Source: Gymnopilus junonius (taxonomy: Eukaryota; Basidiomycota; Agaricomycetes; Agaricales; Galerinaceae). Taken from it: 64,000 bases of DNA. A program made the position numbers and the translations under genes. The notes under the pieces are model-generated. The model had not been told where the DNA came from and searched no databases. It saw only the letters and a program-made list of their open reading frames with translations. Of this stretch, positions 46,331 to 58,256 are shown one piece after another (within the stretch, counting starts at the first letter, position 1; each line of letters opens with the position of its first letter). The DNA is taken from contig JADNYJ010000072.1 in the NCBI GenBank assembly GCA_015501075.1, positions 1 to 64,000 of the forward strand, given 5' to 3'.

Positions 46331-47940
46331 CGCCGTGATTAGGCCTTACGAATCGATTGTATGGATCTAGCTTACACGTAAGAGTCATACAAAAATCCAA
46401 GATCCAGCCAGATTTGAGTAGAGGAAGAGAGACCGTGCAGAAACCAGATTCCAAAAACCCTGAAAACCTCGACATAGCCAAAGAGAAGAAGCAGGCATGG
46501 TAGGCAGATGGGCATAGCATCGTGTTGGCAGAACCATTTGTCAAGTTGACCTAGTCACCTCGCTGGTGAGCCCACCATCATGGTCAAAGTTAAGGACAAA
46601 GACAAGGCAAGACGAGATGAGACAAAGCCAATGTCGAAGGGGAAAAAAAAATCAAATCAAGTCGTTAAAGTTAATGACAAAACACAGATGGTTAAACGTT
46701 ACACGTTAAACCACCAAGGCTCCAAGTATCCGATGGACGCAGTTGTAAGCAACGAGCAGCGCATTGTGAAGATGTATATCCACTCCCATCCATCCATCCT
46801 CTTCTGGGTAACTGAAGGCGACAAGCATCTTTGACATGGAAGAAGTATAATCGCGACATCCACCTCTCCCCAATCACCAATCTATCCACTTTCCATCCAT
46901 CGTGCATCATCTGCCCACTCACTGTCCATCAGGTAAACCCAACTTTGAACCATCATGGGCCCCACATGTCCAAGTCCAAAGGTCGACTCGGCATCCAGCC
47001 AAGGAGTCACTCATCAGCACTTCAGCACTTCAGCGCTCAACACCCAACAATCAACGAAACAATCCAAATAAAAAAACCCCTCAAAATTCAAACCCTATCC
47101 TCCCCTCCCCCTTCCTTTTTCACTTTCACCCTGTCCCCTCATTACCCCCCATACACCTCAACACCTCCTCCTCCACCCCTCCTCCAACTCAATCTCCCTA
47201 CTCTCCTGCATGAGCGCACACGCCGAACAACAGCACATCACAGCGCAGAAATCGTCCAGTCCATCCATCACCTCCGACGGTGCATCGGTGGCGGACGGAG
47301 GTGCGAGTTGGGATCTATGAGTTCAAAAAGCCCAAAGAAGCAAAAAGTCAGTGAGGTGCATTCATGAAGAGAGACAGAGACAGAGAGACAGAGAGGGAAG
47401 AGAGGAGAGAGAGAGAGAGAGAAAGTGAAGACCCACTTAAAGGACCCACCCGCCCACGCACCCCCGTGAACACGCTCAACAGCGCATGGACCCAACAGTC
47501 CCCACTGCACGTCCCCGTATTGTGCTCCTCATCAGTCACCGCCACCTTATCCTTCCCGATCTCACTCTCGTGCTTCATCAAGATTCAAGATTACTCCACT
47601 CGCGCTTTGTTCCCCGCATACGCGATGCATGGGCATCAGAGGGCGGTGGTGCAGCCTGCAAGTGCAAGGTAAAAAGAAAGGAAGCGGTCAGAGATGAGGG
47701 TGTAATAACGGAAGAGACGACAACGAAGGAAGAGGAGAGGAGAAGGGGAACACTCACACGTCCCGAGATTGTGATCATAAAATGCACACCAGTCCCAACT
47801 CCATTCCTCTCCTCTCCTCTCCTCCCCTCCACGTTGAGCGGGAGGGCTTTTGGGTTCTTCGCCGTCCTCGTCGTTCTCCCCCTCATTCCCGCCGTCCTCC
47901 CTGTCCCCGCCGTCCCCGCAGCAGCAGCAGCAACAGCTGG
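46331..47940. other. Low-complexity region without a supported gene
   Basis: A Lys-rich frame at 46580-46834 (MVKVKDKDKARRDETK) and a frame from 47209 (MSAHAEQQHITAQKSSSPSI) leading to YEFKKPKEAKSQ in another frame might be remnants of a gene start. Neither shows a domain or confirmed splicing. Confidence 0.4.
47364..47436. repeat. GA-rich microsatellite
   Basis: A GAGACAGAGA-type run passing into a pure GA run around 47405-47425. Confidence 0.75.
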
Positions 47941-48419
47941 CATTACCGTCGGGCCTGACCGCGATGCGACTCTGAAGTGGACAGCGATGCCGTCATCCCT
48001 GGATGTCGACGCGGCTGTTGAGAAACGACTACATCCATATCCACAGGTCGTGTATAGCATGCTTGCGGTTGTGCTTGAGCCGGTGCTTGCGCATGCGATT
48101 GGGACAGAATACGAGATGTTTCCTCAGCTCTGGTGAGCAGAGGCTGATGCAGGGGCTGGGGCAGGGGCTGGGGCTGACGTTGAGGTTGAAGTTGACAATG
48201 AGGACGAGGGTGTGCTTGAGCGTGATCTGCACCAATAGCTACATCCTGAGCTTGAGCTCGAGAATGCATCTGGGATTGACCTTGACTTTGACTTTGACCT
48301 TGATGACGTGCTCGAGCACCAACAGTCCTGTCACCAGCCCCGCCGTCACCAGCAGCGCCCATACCCTTACCCACACCCACACCCACGCCACCAGCACCTC
48401 CTTGAGCACCTACACCCAC

Positions 48420-48470
48420 ACCTCCTCGAGCACCTCCTCGAGCACCTCCTCGAGCACCTACACCAGCACC
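48420..48470. repeat. 12-bp tandem repeat (CTCGAGCACCTC)
   Basis: About four consecutive units, translated on the minus strand as Gly-Ala-Arg-Gly-type repeats within the Gln/Pro-rich locus. Confidence 0.7.
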
Positions 48471-48605
48471 ACCCCCGCCAGCACCATCGCCTCCTCCACC
48501 CATGGAAGGAGCACTCCCACCCCGACCTCCGAATCCAGCACCCTTCCTAGCGCCAACATCATCATCACCAACAACAACAATAACAACACCCTCCCCAACG
48601 TCATC

Positions 48606-48664
48606 ACCATCGACATACGACAGCCCATCAACATACGACAACCCATCAACATACGACAACCCCA
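48606..48664. repeat. About 18-bp tandem repeat (CATCAACATACGACAACC)
   Basis: Three near-identical units. On the minus strand they read as repeated GLSYVD. Confidence 0.75.
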
Positions 48665-50860
48665 TCCACGCTCAACTTGAGCGCTCGCGGAGGTTCTTGA
48701 GGAGCTACAGCTGAAACTGGTCCTGAAGAATAGGAGCACGGGTATGGTTGAGAGTGCGAGTGAGAGTGAGCCTGAGCCTGGAGAGGACGAGGATGAGCCT
48801 CAGAGTGAGCCTGACCTGATCCTGCAGAGGACGAGAATGAGGTGGATAAACAATCCTCGGAAGCCCAAGTCGAAGCTGCATACTTGGAAACTTGAAAAAC
48901 AGAGGGCTGATACGAAGACTCTCAATGACGGAGGATGTTCCGACTCCCGCTGCTATTGCTGCCATTGCCGCCATTGCCGCCATTGCTATTAACGATTCTG
49001 CCGCTTCTGGCGGTGTCGCTGTCATTGAGCAGAAAGAGGGGGAGGTTGAACATCATCATAACGCGAGTATGAGCGAAAGGCAGGAGCAGTGGGCGTTATC
49101 ATCCCCATATACATCGGGTGGTCATGACGATAACTGTAACTGGTAAGATGAGGGTGGGGATAGGGATGGGCAGCAAGCGGAGGCGGCATAGGCATGGGGG
49201 GGGGGGCAAAGGTGCGTAGCGAGGGTCCAGAAGCTGTTTCTGGTGCTGCTGCTGCTGCTGGTGATACTGGGCGGGATGCAAAGCAGGAGGAGGATGCGCA
49301 TATGCATATTGCCGAGGTTGAAGTTGAGGTTGAGGTTGCGGTTGAGGTTGCGGTGAATACCCATACGCCTGCGAGCTATAGCCATTATGGTAGCCATAGT
49401 CATAGCCACGGTCGTACCCTTCGCCATCTCCATAGTCTCCAATGTAACGCTCCTGTGAACGAACACAGGACACCTGGTGGTGGTGGTGCGTGCGCTTGCG
49501 ATGAATCGACAAAGGCCTTATATCCACAAACTTGAGCTTGAGCTTGGTCTCCCGCTTCGGCTGGGGCGAATAAATGGCCAGATCAGGCGCATGGTGATTA
49601 AGAGGTTCTCAAGCTGGGCCTGGTGCTAGTGCAGGAGGGGTGAGGTATGACAACCCAGAATCTTTCTCAGCGGGATGACGACGGCAAGGCGGAGGTGTCG
49701 GAGGGTGAAGGTGATGTGAATCAGATAATACCGCACGTTGAGGAACTTGAAGCTGCGGATGGGCACTGGCACCGGCGTCCTCAGGAGATAATAACAACTA
49801 CGTCATTGTCATTGCCCAAACCCTGCGCACCATACTCATATTCATCATACGGCGGGAGCGTAGAAGTCAGAGTCAAAGAAGATTGCGATTGCACATGATC
49901 CCCTTCTGCGTCTGAATCATGAACCTGGCTTGGTCTTGGGCTTGAATAGCGCTGATCCTGCTCTTGATCCTGCTCATGCTCTGCTCGTGCCCCTCCTCCT
50001 GCTGCTGCCGATTACGCTGATCACGCTGCTGCTCATCCCGAACACGCCTCAAATACCCAGCAGCAGCATATGCATACCGATACGGCTGCGTATATGGATC
50101 CAAGCCGTCTCCCGCAGCTTGTGCGATGGCATCGGCAAAAGCGCGTGGGCAGTGTTTGATCTTGTTGCTCAACTCTGCTTGTCTCTACTGCCGCTGATTC
50201 TGGACTGGGAGGGATGGTGACGGGGATAGAGGTGGGGAGGGAGAAACCGAGGGGGAGAATGATGTGGAGGCAGAGTGAGGACGAGAGCGGGAAGGCGAAG
50301 GGGAGAAGAACCGCGGATGGGCTACTGAGAGCGACGGCGACGACACAGCACAGCCGCTATCGCTGACACTGTCACCCCCCAGCGAACAAGTCGACTCGGA
50401 TGGGTTCAGCACGCAGTGTCCCGTGTCTCAACCGCGATTGATAGTGGTCTTCATCGAAATTTGGACCAGGCCTTGGGCTGGTATCGACATGGTGGCAATG
50501 ATATGGATAAGGCAATGTCATCCCTTGAACTTGAAAGGAGGTCTAGGACTAGCAACTGTAGATTGGTCGACTGTGAGGCTACGAATGAGGATGAAAACGA
50601 GAATAGCAATGAGGATGAAAGAATACAGTATAAGAAAAGAAAAAAGCGACTCATCTGAATCACTTCCATCACTGCTACTTGCTGCTCCGTCTTCAGAAAG
50701 GACAGGAGGAGTCGGGGGTTTCTCTTTTGGAAAGGATGTGGCGGGGTCGGTGTGTTCAGAAAACAGAAAGCAGAGGCGTGGGTAAGTCGAAATGAAGATA
50801 TTTTTAGCTTCACAGCCCACACTTCGTCTTTCAAGTTCAAACTCTCTTGTCCTCCTTCCT

Positions 50861-51364
50861 TACAACCTCCTCGAGCGACTATCAGACTTAAACTCTTCCT
50901 CATGTCATTAACGCGACTGTGACAGGAGACGTCGTACGACATGGATCAGGATTCACGATAGTGCATTGGGGTTGATACTGTACCATTTCATTCAATTCGG
51001 CAGTCACGCGTCACGGCCATTTTTTTTGACCCCGGATTTAATTCTTTCTCGGTTTTTCCGATTTTTTGGAATTTCTGAAAAGTGCAAAAAAGTCACGTGG
51101 GTGCCGAATTGAATGAAATAGTACAGTAGTCTGAACTATCAAATTACACTATTTGCTGATTGCGCCCCCGTCCAAGTATTTTACACCGTAAATATAACGA
51201 TAAGTAATCCGATTCATACCTGAAACTTGAGCTCAATGCATTGATCTGCACCTGGAACAAATGAATAAAGTGGGCAATACAAAGACTCAAGAGCCAACAC
51301 ATTCTCCTGTTGTTCTTAATTAATAGAACTTTTCACCACAACGCCAGTGTCCCTGAAATAGTTT
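50861..51364. other. No gene seen
   Basis: Spacer between the Gln/Pro-rich locus and the NTPase-family C-terminal relic. Confidence 0.5.
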
Positions 51365-51790
51365 TCATCGCTCAATGTGATCATCGACACATACTATGAA
51401 TGGGACATGATTATGGAAGAAACCGTCATCAGAGAACAGACAGTTAAATGTAGCAAGACTTTGGGGAACCACAAAGATGAAATGTTGGTTTTGTGGGGTG
51501 GGGAGCGGGGGGAGGTTATTAAGAGTGACCAAAACGCCTCGTACAGCACTATGCGTTAGCGAGCCATTGGCACACTGGAACATATAAAGGCATCCAGCAT
51601 GGATGATGAAGGAGTTGATAGCATGCTCATTTTCAGTGAGCTGCACGTAATAGATATCTTCCTCAACACTGGCCTTTGGTTATCTTGGGCGCTTTTTGCC
51701 TGGTCAGGGGCGGCTATCAGCAGCTCTCGACGATGAAAAGGTCTTGGAATCACACTATTTTCAGCATCCACATGCTCTGATTTCGCGTCT
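51365..51790 (-). pseudogene. C-terminal relic of the P-loop NTPase (Crinkler/RHS-like) family
   Basis: Text such as VEEDIYYVQLTENEHAINSF, HAGCLYMFQCANGS, NQHFIFVVPQSLATFNC and FSDDGFFHN is parallel to the end of the decayed NTPase gene at 60.1-60.35 kb. Only the C-terminal part is present and it has a frame change near 51650. No P-loop portion lies nearby. Confidence 0.65.
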
Positions 51791-52370
51791 TCTAGATAAC
51801 GTCCATTTTTCCTGATTCGATATCGGACTGAGGTACCTACTTACACACAGTGTGCATGGTCCTTTGGGTGAGAAGGCAATACTCAAAGATCGCTCCGTCC
51901 AGAGACGGTACCACTCGCGGATATTATACCCAGTGTAACCTTTCTTTTTCAGAATTTCACTGGGTCCACTAGCTGTACAGGACCATTAGCACACCGTTTC
52001 ACCTATTGTCATATTATTGCAGATCGTTTGAGAATCCATTTTGGAAATATTGTTCGACCCCCCGGCTCGACTCGATGTCAAGCATAGAGCTAGTAGTAGC
52101 ACTAGTAGCATAATATGCCCTGAGTACAATGAGGGCTTTCCAAGCGAGGAGGTTCGGGACAACCTCAGAGCCCAAGGCCTAAACACGGCACTCTGTCTTG
52201 CATTTATTTGATACCAGAGTTATCCGTCATCATCGATGATGACGAATAACTCTGGTATCATCCATCAGAAGCAAGGCCTGTCCGATCAATCGGTAACGCA
52301 TCCTGCTTCTAACTGCTTTCAACTCTCAACGTTCAACGTTCAAACGGTTCAAACGGTTCAACACTTGTCC
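51791..52370. other. Intergenic, upstream of the intact F-box gene
   Basis: No coding signal. Contains an imperfect palindrome with ATAACTCTGGTATCA near 52210-52262. Confidence 0.4.
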
Positions 52371-53966
52371 ATGACTCACATCCGTAATGACGACGTGCTT
52401 GACCACATACTTCGAGCATGTTCGGTATCTAGTCTTGCCAATATTTGCCTTGTATCATCTAACATCCGAAGTTTCGCGATGCCCTACCTATTGCTCACCG
52501 TGTCTCTTAATCAAAGTCCAGAGCAACTCATCGACTTTCTCCACTTCATCATCAACAATAGCCACAGAAACATCGACGGCGAAATTATTGGCCCAGGTCA
52601 TTATGTCCTCGCCTTCGAGATTCTTACCTTTGCCTGCACAACAGCTGTAGAAATTCAGGACGACGACGGCTACTATCACTTCGCCCCTGCTGAACCTGAA
52701 CCTTACCCTATTGATGCATGGGCCCCTTTGTTGACAAAGGCTCTCGCACTAATGCCCAATCTGCGTTCTGTTGTCGTTGAGGCTGATATAGATGATATCT
52801 GCCTTCATTCCCCAGACTTTGCCGCCACACTCCTTGCTTGCCCTCGGCTTACGGACATGAACTTGTTGGGTATAGGAACACCGGCATCGAATTCATTCGG
52901 ACAGGCGATTTATTCCAAACAAGGTGTCATGAGGCTGCGAAAGGTCCAGCACCACATCGGCGACGGTATAAAGAAATTCGAACTCCTCAAAACAGAAGGA
53001 TTTGGTAGCGTTCTCTTCTCTTCAAAGGAACATTTGGAAGACCTTAGTCTTGAGTCTGCTTGCATGCACAGCCTGCTAGTTGATGAACGAACATCTCCAG
53101 CTGGCTCTGTGGTGATTCGGACGCCCGTCGTTTTCCCCAGACTTGTATCGATTACTCTGGATGATTGCGATGTCTATCTCGATGAACTCGCAAACTCCTT
53201 CCCGGGCTTACGCACTGTGATCTTCAAGTTCAAACCTTTCTTGATCAATGACGAAAAGTCTCTGTATCATAAACCTTCATTCCCGAATTTGACGTCAATC
53301 CAAGGACACTATCAGTACATTTCTAAATTTTTACAGCATGCTTCTTGCGTCAATTTACTTCGACTGGTGATTGACCTTTTGTGGGACCCCACAACTGGAG
53401 AAGACGTTCCTGAATTTGTGGTGACCCAAGCTGTCCCTTGCTTGAAAAGTCTTCACATCACACACAGAGAAAATTCCGGTGTATCTTGGTGGAAGGAATT
53501 CAGCCAGTCTTTACCAGCCTTGAACTACCTTTTCGTGTCTTTTCAAATAGAAGCCACCCGTAACCCGGAAGGCCTGGTATGGTCTTGTTACCTATGTTTA
53601 TAACCTGCTGACTCGCTTGTAGTGCATCCACGTCCCCAGTTTACTCAGTTCTGTCCCCTAGTATACATCTCTATTTTCTTTGATGGATTCTTGCACACAT
53701 TAGGTTCCCGTGCAAGTCCTGGCGTGCAAGCGATGGTCACAGAACATGCCATAGCACTCTCATATGCGAAGCGCATCAAATCTCTGAAATACATGGATAT
53801 TCACAAGGCGATCGATTCTATCAAAGCTCCGAGAATCTGGTGGAAAATTATTCGCCCTCAAAACGAGTACTCCAACAACGAAGATGATGTTCAGCTTGTG
53901 GCCATTAACGAAGTTGAAGGTATGGCCTTAAGAGACTGGTACGACATGGACTCATTAGTGAGGTAA
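52371..53966 (+). CDS. F-box-like/leucine-rich family protein, copy 3 (open frame)
   Basis: Exon 1 (52371-53576) and exon 2 (53640-53966) give 510 codons. The start MTHIRNDDVLDHILRACSVS opens an F-box-like segment, followed by leucine-rich phrases (LACPRLTDMNLLGIG, SITLDDCDVYLDELANSFPG, FPNLTSIQGHYQYI). The end contains WWKIIRP and MALRDWYD, the family's conserved tail. Against copy 1 this gene has lost one base early in exon 2, which would create a stop if the ancestral acceptor (after CGCTTGTAG) were used. A CAG 17 bases downstream (CGTCCCCAG) restores the frame, at the cost of six family residues. It is the best-preserved member and the likely functional one. A role as substrate adaptor in an SCF ubiquitin ligase is inferred. 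Confidence 0.78.
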
Positions 53967-54091
53967 GAGAGAGGAGAAGGACGGTATATACGGGTAAGCT
54001 GTTAGTTAGTTGTTTACATGTCATTATTTCATGTCTGAAGTTCTCTCAGTCGAACTCCCAGGATCCGGATATACATTGCGTACTACATATT

Positions 54092-54415
54092 TTACTTCCT
54101 GGATACAGCGTGATCATACCCATCTCTTGTCTTCATCCCCACTTCTTCATCCATCACATCCACAGCAACAGTGTCCTCTTTACCGGCCAAATTACATCGC
54201 GCGCGAGATATTTTCCACCAGCTCTGGCTTGTCTTGAGCAGAACATCGATATACTCCAGCGTCTTTACGTTGGCTGCATAGGAGACTGCAATGGCATACT
54301 CAGAAATCGGATCATGGACCTCCACAGTCGCACGCGAGCCTACGTTTCCTTTGAAAGTAAGGGAAATATATATCAGCGGCATAGAAGCGAGCAGAAGTGG
54401 AAGCTGAATGCACTA
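54092..54415 (-). pseudogene. Isolated C-terminal exon of the F-box family
   Basis: Encodes MPLIYISLTFKGNVGSRATV, KTLEYIDVLLKTSQSWWKIS and an end like that of copy 4 (SRK). The sequence upstream changes to an unrelated Ser/Pro-rich stretch right after the splice acceptor and about 60 bases of intron, so the rest of the gene is absent. It is convergent with copy 3. Confidence 0.65.
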
Positions 54416-54496
54416 GATGCCAGACAATCAACGAGGGATAAAGCAGATTGTGAATGATCTGTACTTACCAGGGTACTTGGATGTGAGAATCTAAAG

Positions 54497-55228
54497 CTAA
54501 AGCACAATGGGCTTCCCAACCCCACCTGCCCTCCCCATAGACCCCGAGGGGGAGGACAGCGCCGACGTCATAGAGGACGACGACAACGCCATGGGCGCAC
54601 GCATCTTGCCTGAGGACGAGCGATACACCATCCCCGTCCCCGTTCTCGGTTTAGGCCGCGCAATACCAGACGCATCCGGCGAGGAAAAGGAAGGGGTAGG
54701 TAAAGGTGAGGAAGGGACGGAAACGGAATCAGGGGAGGTAGGCGAGAGCCCTGTGGATCCTAATGAGGGCCTGCGTAGGGACCCACGAGAAGCAGAGGCG
54801 GAGGGGACGGGGACGGCGGGACGGTCACCGCCTGCTCTAACAGCCGCGGCGTGACGTGGCAGCTGGAGAGGGCGCACGGCAGGCGAACTGGGCGTCGGCG
54901 TCGCAATCGCAGTAGGCGAATGGCTGAGATGGAAGAAGACGTGGAAGAAAACGTCCTGGCGCGGGGAAAAGCGAACTTGGAGCCTGGAATAGCAGAAGCA
55001 GCAGTAGCACTGGTGGAGAAATAGGTAGTAGGATGTACCCTGCATCTCGACTTTGTTTTTTCGGCCTACGTTAGATCTCAGAGGCATCGTTTCCAGTGCT
55101 GCTACACCCTCAGGCATGTCTGTTGTGCAGCGAGCTTTTTCCTGCGAAGGGGCTGATTCATCGTGTTGAGTTTTTTTCTGCACGGTATAGCTTGATTTAG
55201 GTACGCCTGCATGTAATATGTAGTTCAC
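54497..55228 (-). other. Ser/Pro-rich coding fragment of unknown origin
   Basis: An open frame whose last 125 residues look genuine in composition (GLSPTSPDSVSVPSSPLPTP, ARPKPRTGTGMVYRSSSGKM), ending at 54497. The upstream part lacks character. It may be the 3' end of a regulatory-type gene, captured or truncated here. I do not recognise it. It abuts the F-box-family exon fragment. Confidence 0.35.
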
Positions 55229-55637
55229 ATTCCAATAGGTGGCTCGGGATAAAATATCTGAAGAACGCGACCACCAATCTCTTAGCTTTTTGGGAAATGA
55301 ATAGGCCTACATAACATATATCCAAATATGCAAAAAGATATGGAAAATTCAGACAAGCGGAAAGTTGAGAAGCGGTGCATGGCAAAGATCATTGGCCACC
55401 AAGCTGGCGATCTGTAACACTCAACTACTGACAGATCTCGAATCGAGTTGAACAAGATTCACGGACAAAGGTATGAATTTCATGAGTTACTACACGTTCT
55501 TGGCACTCTCGCGTAACAAAATGGGCGGCAGGGGGCATCTCACGACTTAAAGAAATCAGTGGTTTCATCCAACGGCTGGTGACTATGGAGGATCTGGCAA
55601 TCGACGATTAGTTCAACTCTTTGAGTCGAAGAACCAC

Positions 55638-56827
55638 TCAGCGTACCCAATGAGCAAGGATGGCAGAAATCAAGGAGACCCCTGCTTGGGAGGGGTGGTC
55701 TGCCGTAAAACCCCCACCCCCACCGATGTTGATCTTGTCAGATCGAACATAAGTGGCGGTTCCATCGCCATCGCGCAGGGTAAGGATGAGGTATATCCAT
55801 TCTCGTCCATCAGTGACAACGCCCCTCACAATCTTCTTCCTAAAAATCAGCAGTGAGGCGCGTGAGGGCATATTTGGAGGGAATACTACTGTACTTTGCA
55901 CGCCTGGCGCACGCAAGCATCTCCGAAACTGCCTGAGGAACGTGCTTCTGAAGGTCTTTGGTTACATCCTTGGCTTCCGAGACAAACAACATCGTATCAT
56001 CAGGCCGCAAGACAGGCCGCTCTAGGAAAATGGCTGCGGAAAACTGAGAACAAGCCTACATGGCAGAGAAGGAGAACGCACTCAACTTCGCCGGGTCCAT
56101 CACCGCGGCCGTAAAATCAATGAACCCTGACACTGTGTGCGGGCTGTTGTCCGACACGGTGACAGCGGGAACAACTTGTTCGACGCTTAGAGCCATCTTC
56201 AGGTGATTCGGAATCATGGTAGAGACCCGATAAAAAAATGCGTTGATCCATAGACGTGTCGCGGACTCGTTCTGAAGGAAAATACAGTGAGCTTATAACC
56301 AGCGTTTCAAGCGATGAAAAGTCGAAACAAACACAACGCGGAACGAGATTTTCAAGGAAACGAAGATGGGTTAGGAGAGTGGTTGCGGACCAGAGCTGAT
56401 CGTTTCCAAGGGTGTCACTCAAGGCCGCAGTGCTAGCAGCATCGTCCTTCAGTTTCAGTATGCCACTAAATCGGACCTGCAAGTCGTCGAGAAGATCTCC
56501 GGTCATCCCCGAGAAGGAATAAATCTAGCACACTGAGTCGGTCAGATGCAACCGGAATGTCAATTCCACATACCTGTGGGCCGTCAGCCCTTGCTTGTAG
56601 GAGTGCCGTCAGTTTTTCGATGTGTGAAAGAACGGTGCCTTCATCCTCATCATCATCCAACTCCAACTCCGGTCCCCCTCCGCCTTCGTATTCAACTCGA
56701 AGCGAGCTTTAGCAGCCAAATTCTTGAGTGCTTCCAGGGCGATCGCTAGTTCTACGCCAGTTAAACCGGACTGGCGTTTTCGTTTCGGTGGTGAGAGGTA
56801 AGGATGTGGCTGTGTCACCTCACTCAT
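55638..56827 (-). pseudogene. PD-(D/E)XK-like nuclease-domain protein, decayed
   Basis: Starts MSEVTQPHPYLSPPKRKRQS at 56827 and continues LTGVELAIALEALKNLAAKA. After a shift it reads DDDEDEGTVLSHIEKLTALL, then LLTHLRFLENLVPRCVCF and ERVRDTSMDQRIFLSGL. A region with FIDFTAAVMDPAKLSAF then leads to the nuclease-like part: MLFVSEAKDV (E-x-K), HVPQAVSEMLACA, and after another shift KKIVRGVVTDGREWIYLILT and SLISAILAHWV. This order matches a fungal family I remember as PD-(D/E)XK-like and often associated with mobile DNA. At least three frame changes and a TAG make it non-functional. A fragment at 56820-57023 (MMSVLISCSFCSTLDLHEDT) is not explained. Confidence 0.5.
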
Positions 56828-57863
56828 TCAAAGCTCGGCAACAGCCGGCAAGTCCCACGACCATGTAGCAAGCCAGGCTCCTAAAAGCAGCTCTCCCGGC
56901 TCGCTCCCCATCGTCGTGAACTCTCATCAAACTAGAGAAGGACGATGCGTCTCCGAGAACTTCTGTATCTTCATGTAAATCGAGCGTTGAGCAGAATGAA
57001 CACGATATCAGGACTGACATCATTTAGAACGACTTGTCGTCTGGTCGCAACTGCCATATGTGCAGGTTTCTCCGATCAAAAACCGATTGATCGAAATCTG
57101 AATAGAGGTTGTGGGAAAGAATAGCTGACGCGTCTCTCCTTCTCCATGCATGTTCTTCATGCCAATCCCGCACCAATCTAACGGCTAACAATCTCATGCA
57201 GACTGTCTATTGGTCATCCTCGCTTTATTTTTGCCTTCTGGCTCGGATTTCGACATCGGAATATTTGCCTCCAATAAATCAATTCACATTCTGACGACTT
57301 ATGTCACTTCTTTCAGTCACGCCATCCAGGACCATGAAAGCTCGTAACGTCCTATATCTCCTCGTATATATTATGAATGCAGGATTACGTGACTCTTGGC
57401 CCAATCACGGAAATTGAGACCTGTCCCTAGTACGAAAACACCCCAAATCCGCTGGAATGAGAAAATAAAATTCAGAGACAATATTGCTCAAAGGAAGAAA
57501 AGGCGATCCCTAAAATCGATTGAGTTAGTGAGAGGTTGTATGAGAAGATGAAAGCGTATGTTGACTGAGTTGCCGGAATTGTTATCCGAGTCGACGGCGA
57601 TGCTCTGAGTTTGGGTGACAGACTACCTGTGGGGACCGGCAGCCCTGCGAAACTTTTGTGACCGTAAAAGTGGCCACTACCGGATTTGGAAACTCCCGCT
57701 GATGGCAGTCCCAAGCAATAATCTAGAGTCGTTCTCGTCGTATCTATTAACCACAGAGGCATTCTGCACTGAAATAACGTAGATACTAGTACTATAGCGT
57801 TGTAATAAGATGAATTATATCGAAAAAAGTAAGGAGTGAATGATAAAATTACTTGAAATTTAC
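56828..57863. other. No supported gene
   Basis: Only unconvincing frames. AT content rises toward 57800. Confidence 0.4.
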
Positions 57864-58256
57864 TTAGCAGCTTTGATCTATTTCCATCAGATCTGCCTCA
57901 TCTCTCTGCTCCTGTTCTTCCCAGTCTTCATCGACTTCGTCAATAACTGTTGATGTTATTCGAGCGAAATTGCCCCCATTTGCGATCCTTCTCTCCACGG
58001 CTGCGATTAAGAGCTCGAAAATGCCTTCTTTTTTTAACTTGTTTATCTCACTCTTTGATGGAACCGCCGTGTCGTGTCTTCGATGCCAACTAAGCTGCAG
58101 TCGAATTCCCTCGACTGTCAACCGTGTACCATCCTTCTTGATTCCTTGCTTGAGCTTGTCAACATCGTCTTCCATTACCAGCGCATCGATTGCATGAAGT
58201 TTTGTGACGTTAAAGGCTGCTTGAACGCGTTGCTTTTTAGACCGTTGCTTTGGCAT
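57864..58256 (-). CDS. Small basic-to-acidic protein of unknown function (130 aa)
   Basis: A single intron-free frame, MPKQRSKKQRVQAAFNVTKL to ADLMEIDQSC. The first ten residues are strongly basic (nuclear-signal-like). The middle has helical Lys/Leu-rich text (DALVMEDDVDKLKQGIKKDG, INKLKKEGIFELLIAAVERR) and the end is acidic (DEVDEDWEEQEQRDEADLME). This polarity and the coherent composition argue for a real gene, but I recognise no family. It might be a fragment of a mobile-element protein. Neighbours are decayed genes. Confidence 0.45.
   Translation of the reverse strand: MPKQRSKKQRVQAAFNVTKLHAIDALVMEDDVDKLKQGIKKDGTRLTVEGIRLQLSWHRRHDTAVPSKSEINKLKKEGIFELLIAAVERRIANGGNFARITSTVIDEVDEDWEEQEQRDEADLMEIDQSC

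Larger units (their letters stand above)
47943..50860 (-). pseudogene. Gln/Pro/Ser-rich low-complexity protein, decayed (copy 1)
   Basis: Read leftwards, ordered fragments belong to one protein that I do not recognise. They are EKPPTPPVLSEDGAASSSD (about 50730), LNPSESTCSLGGDSVSDSGC (50412 on), ELSNKIKHCPRAFADAIAQA with YTQPYRYAYAAAGYLRRVRD (50172 on), and KLKLKFVDIRPLSIHRKRTH with YGYSPQPQPQPQPQLQPRQY (49540-49250). Further left is a Gly/Ala and Gln-rich stretch. Frames change several times. The first half matches the plus-strand locus at 63-64 kb block by block, so the gene existed before the duplication. Composition suggests a disordered, perhaps regulatory, protein. Confidence 0.5.

Noticed and set aside
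46580..46834. 84-codon Lys-rich frame (MVKVKDKDKARRDETK...)
   Set aside because: It begins like a nuclear protein but has no recognisable continuation, no intron evidence and lies in low-complexity surroundings; it is kept only as a remark in the region entry.
47364..47672. Frames rich in Arg/Glu over the GA microsatellite
   Set aside because: They are produced by the dinucleotide repeat itself.
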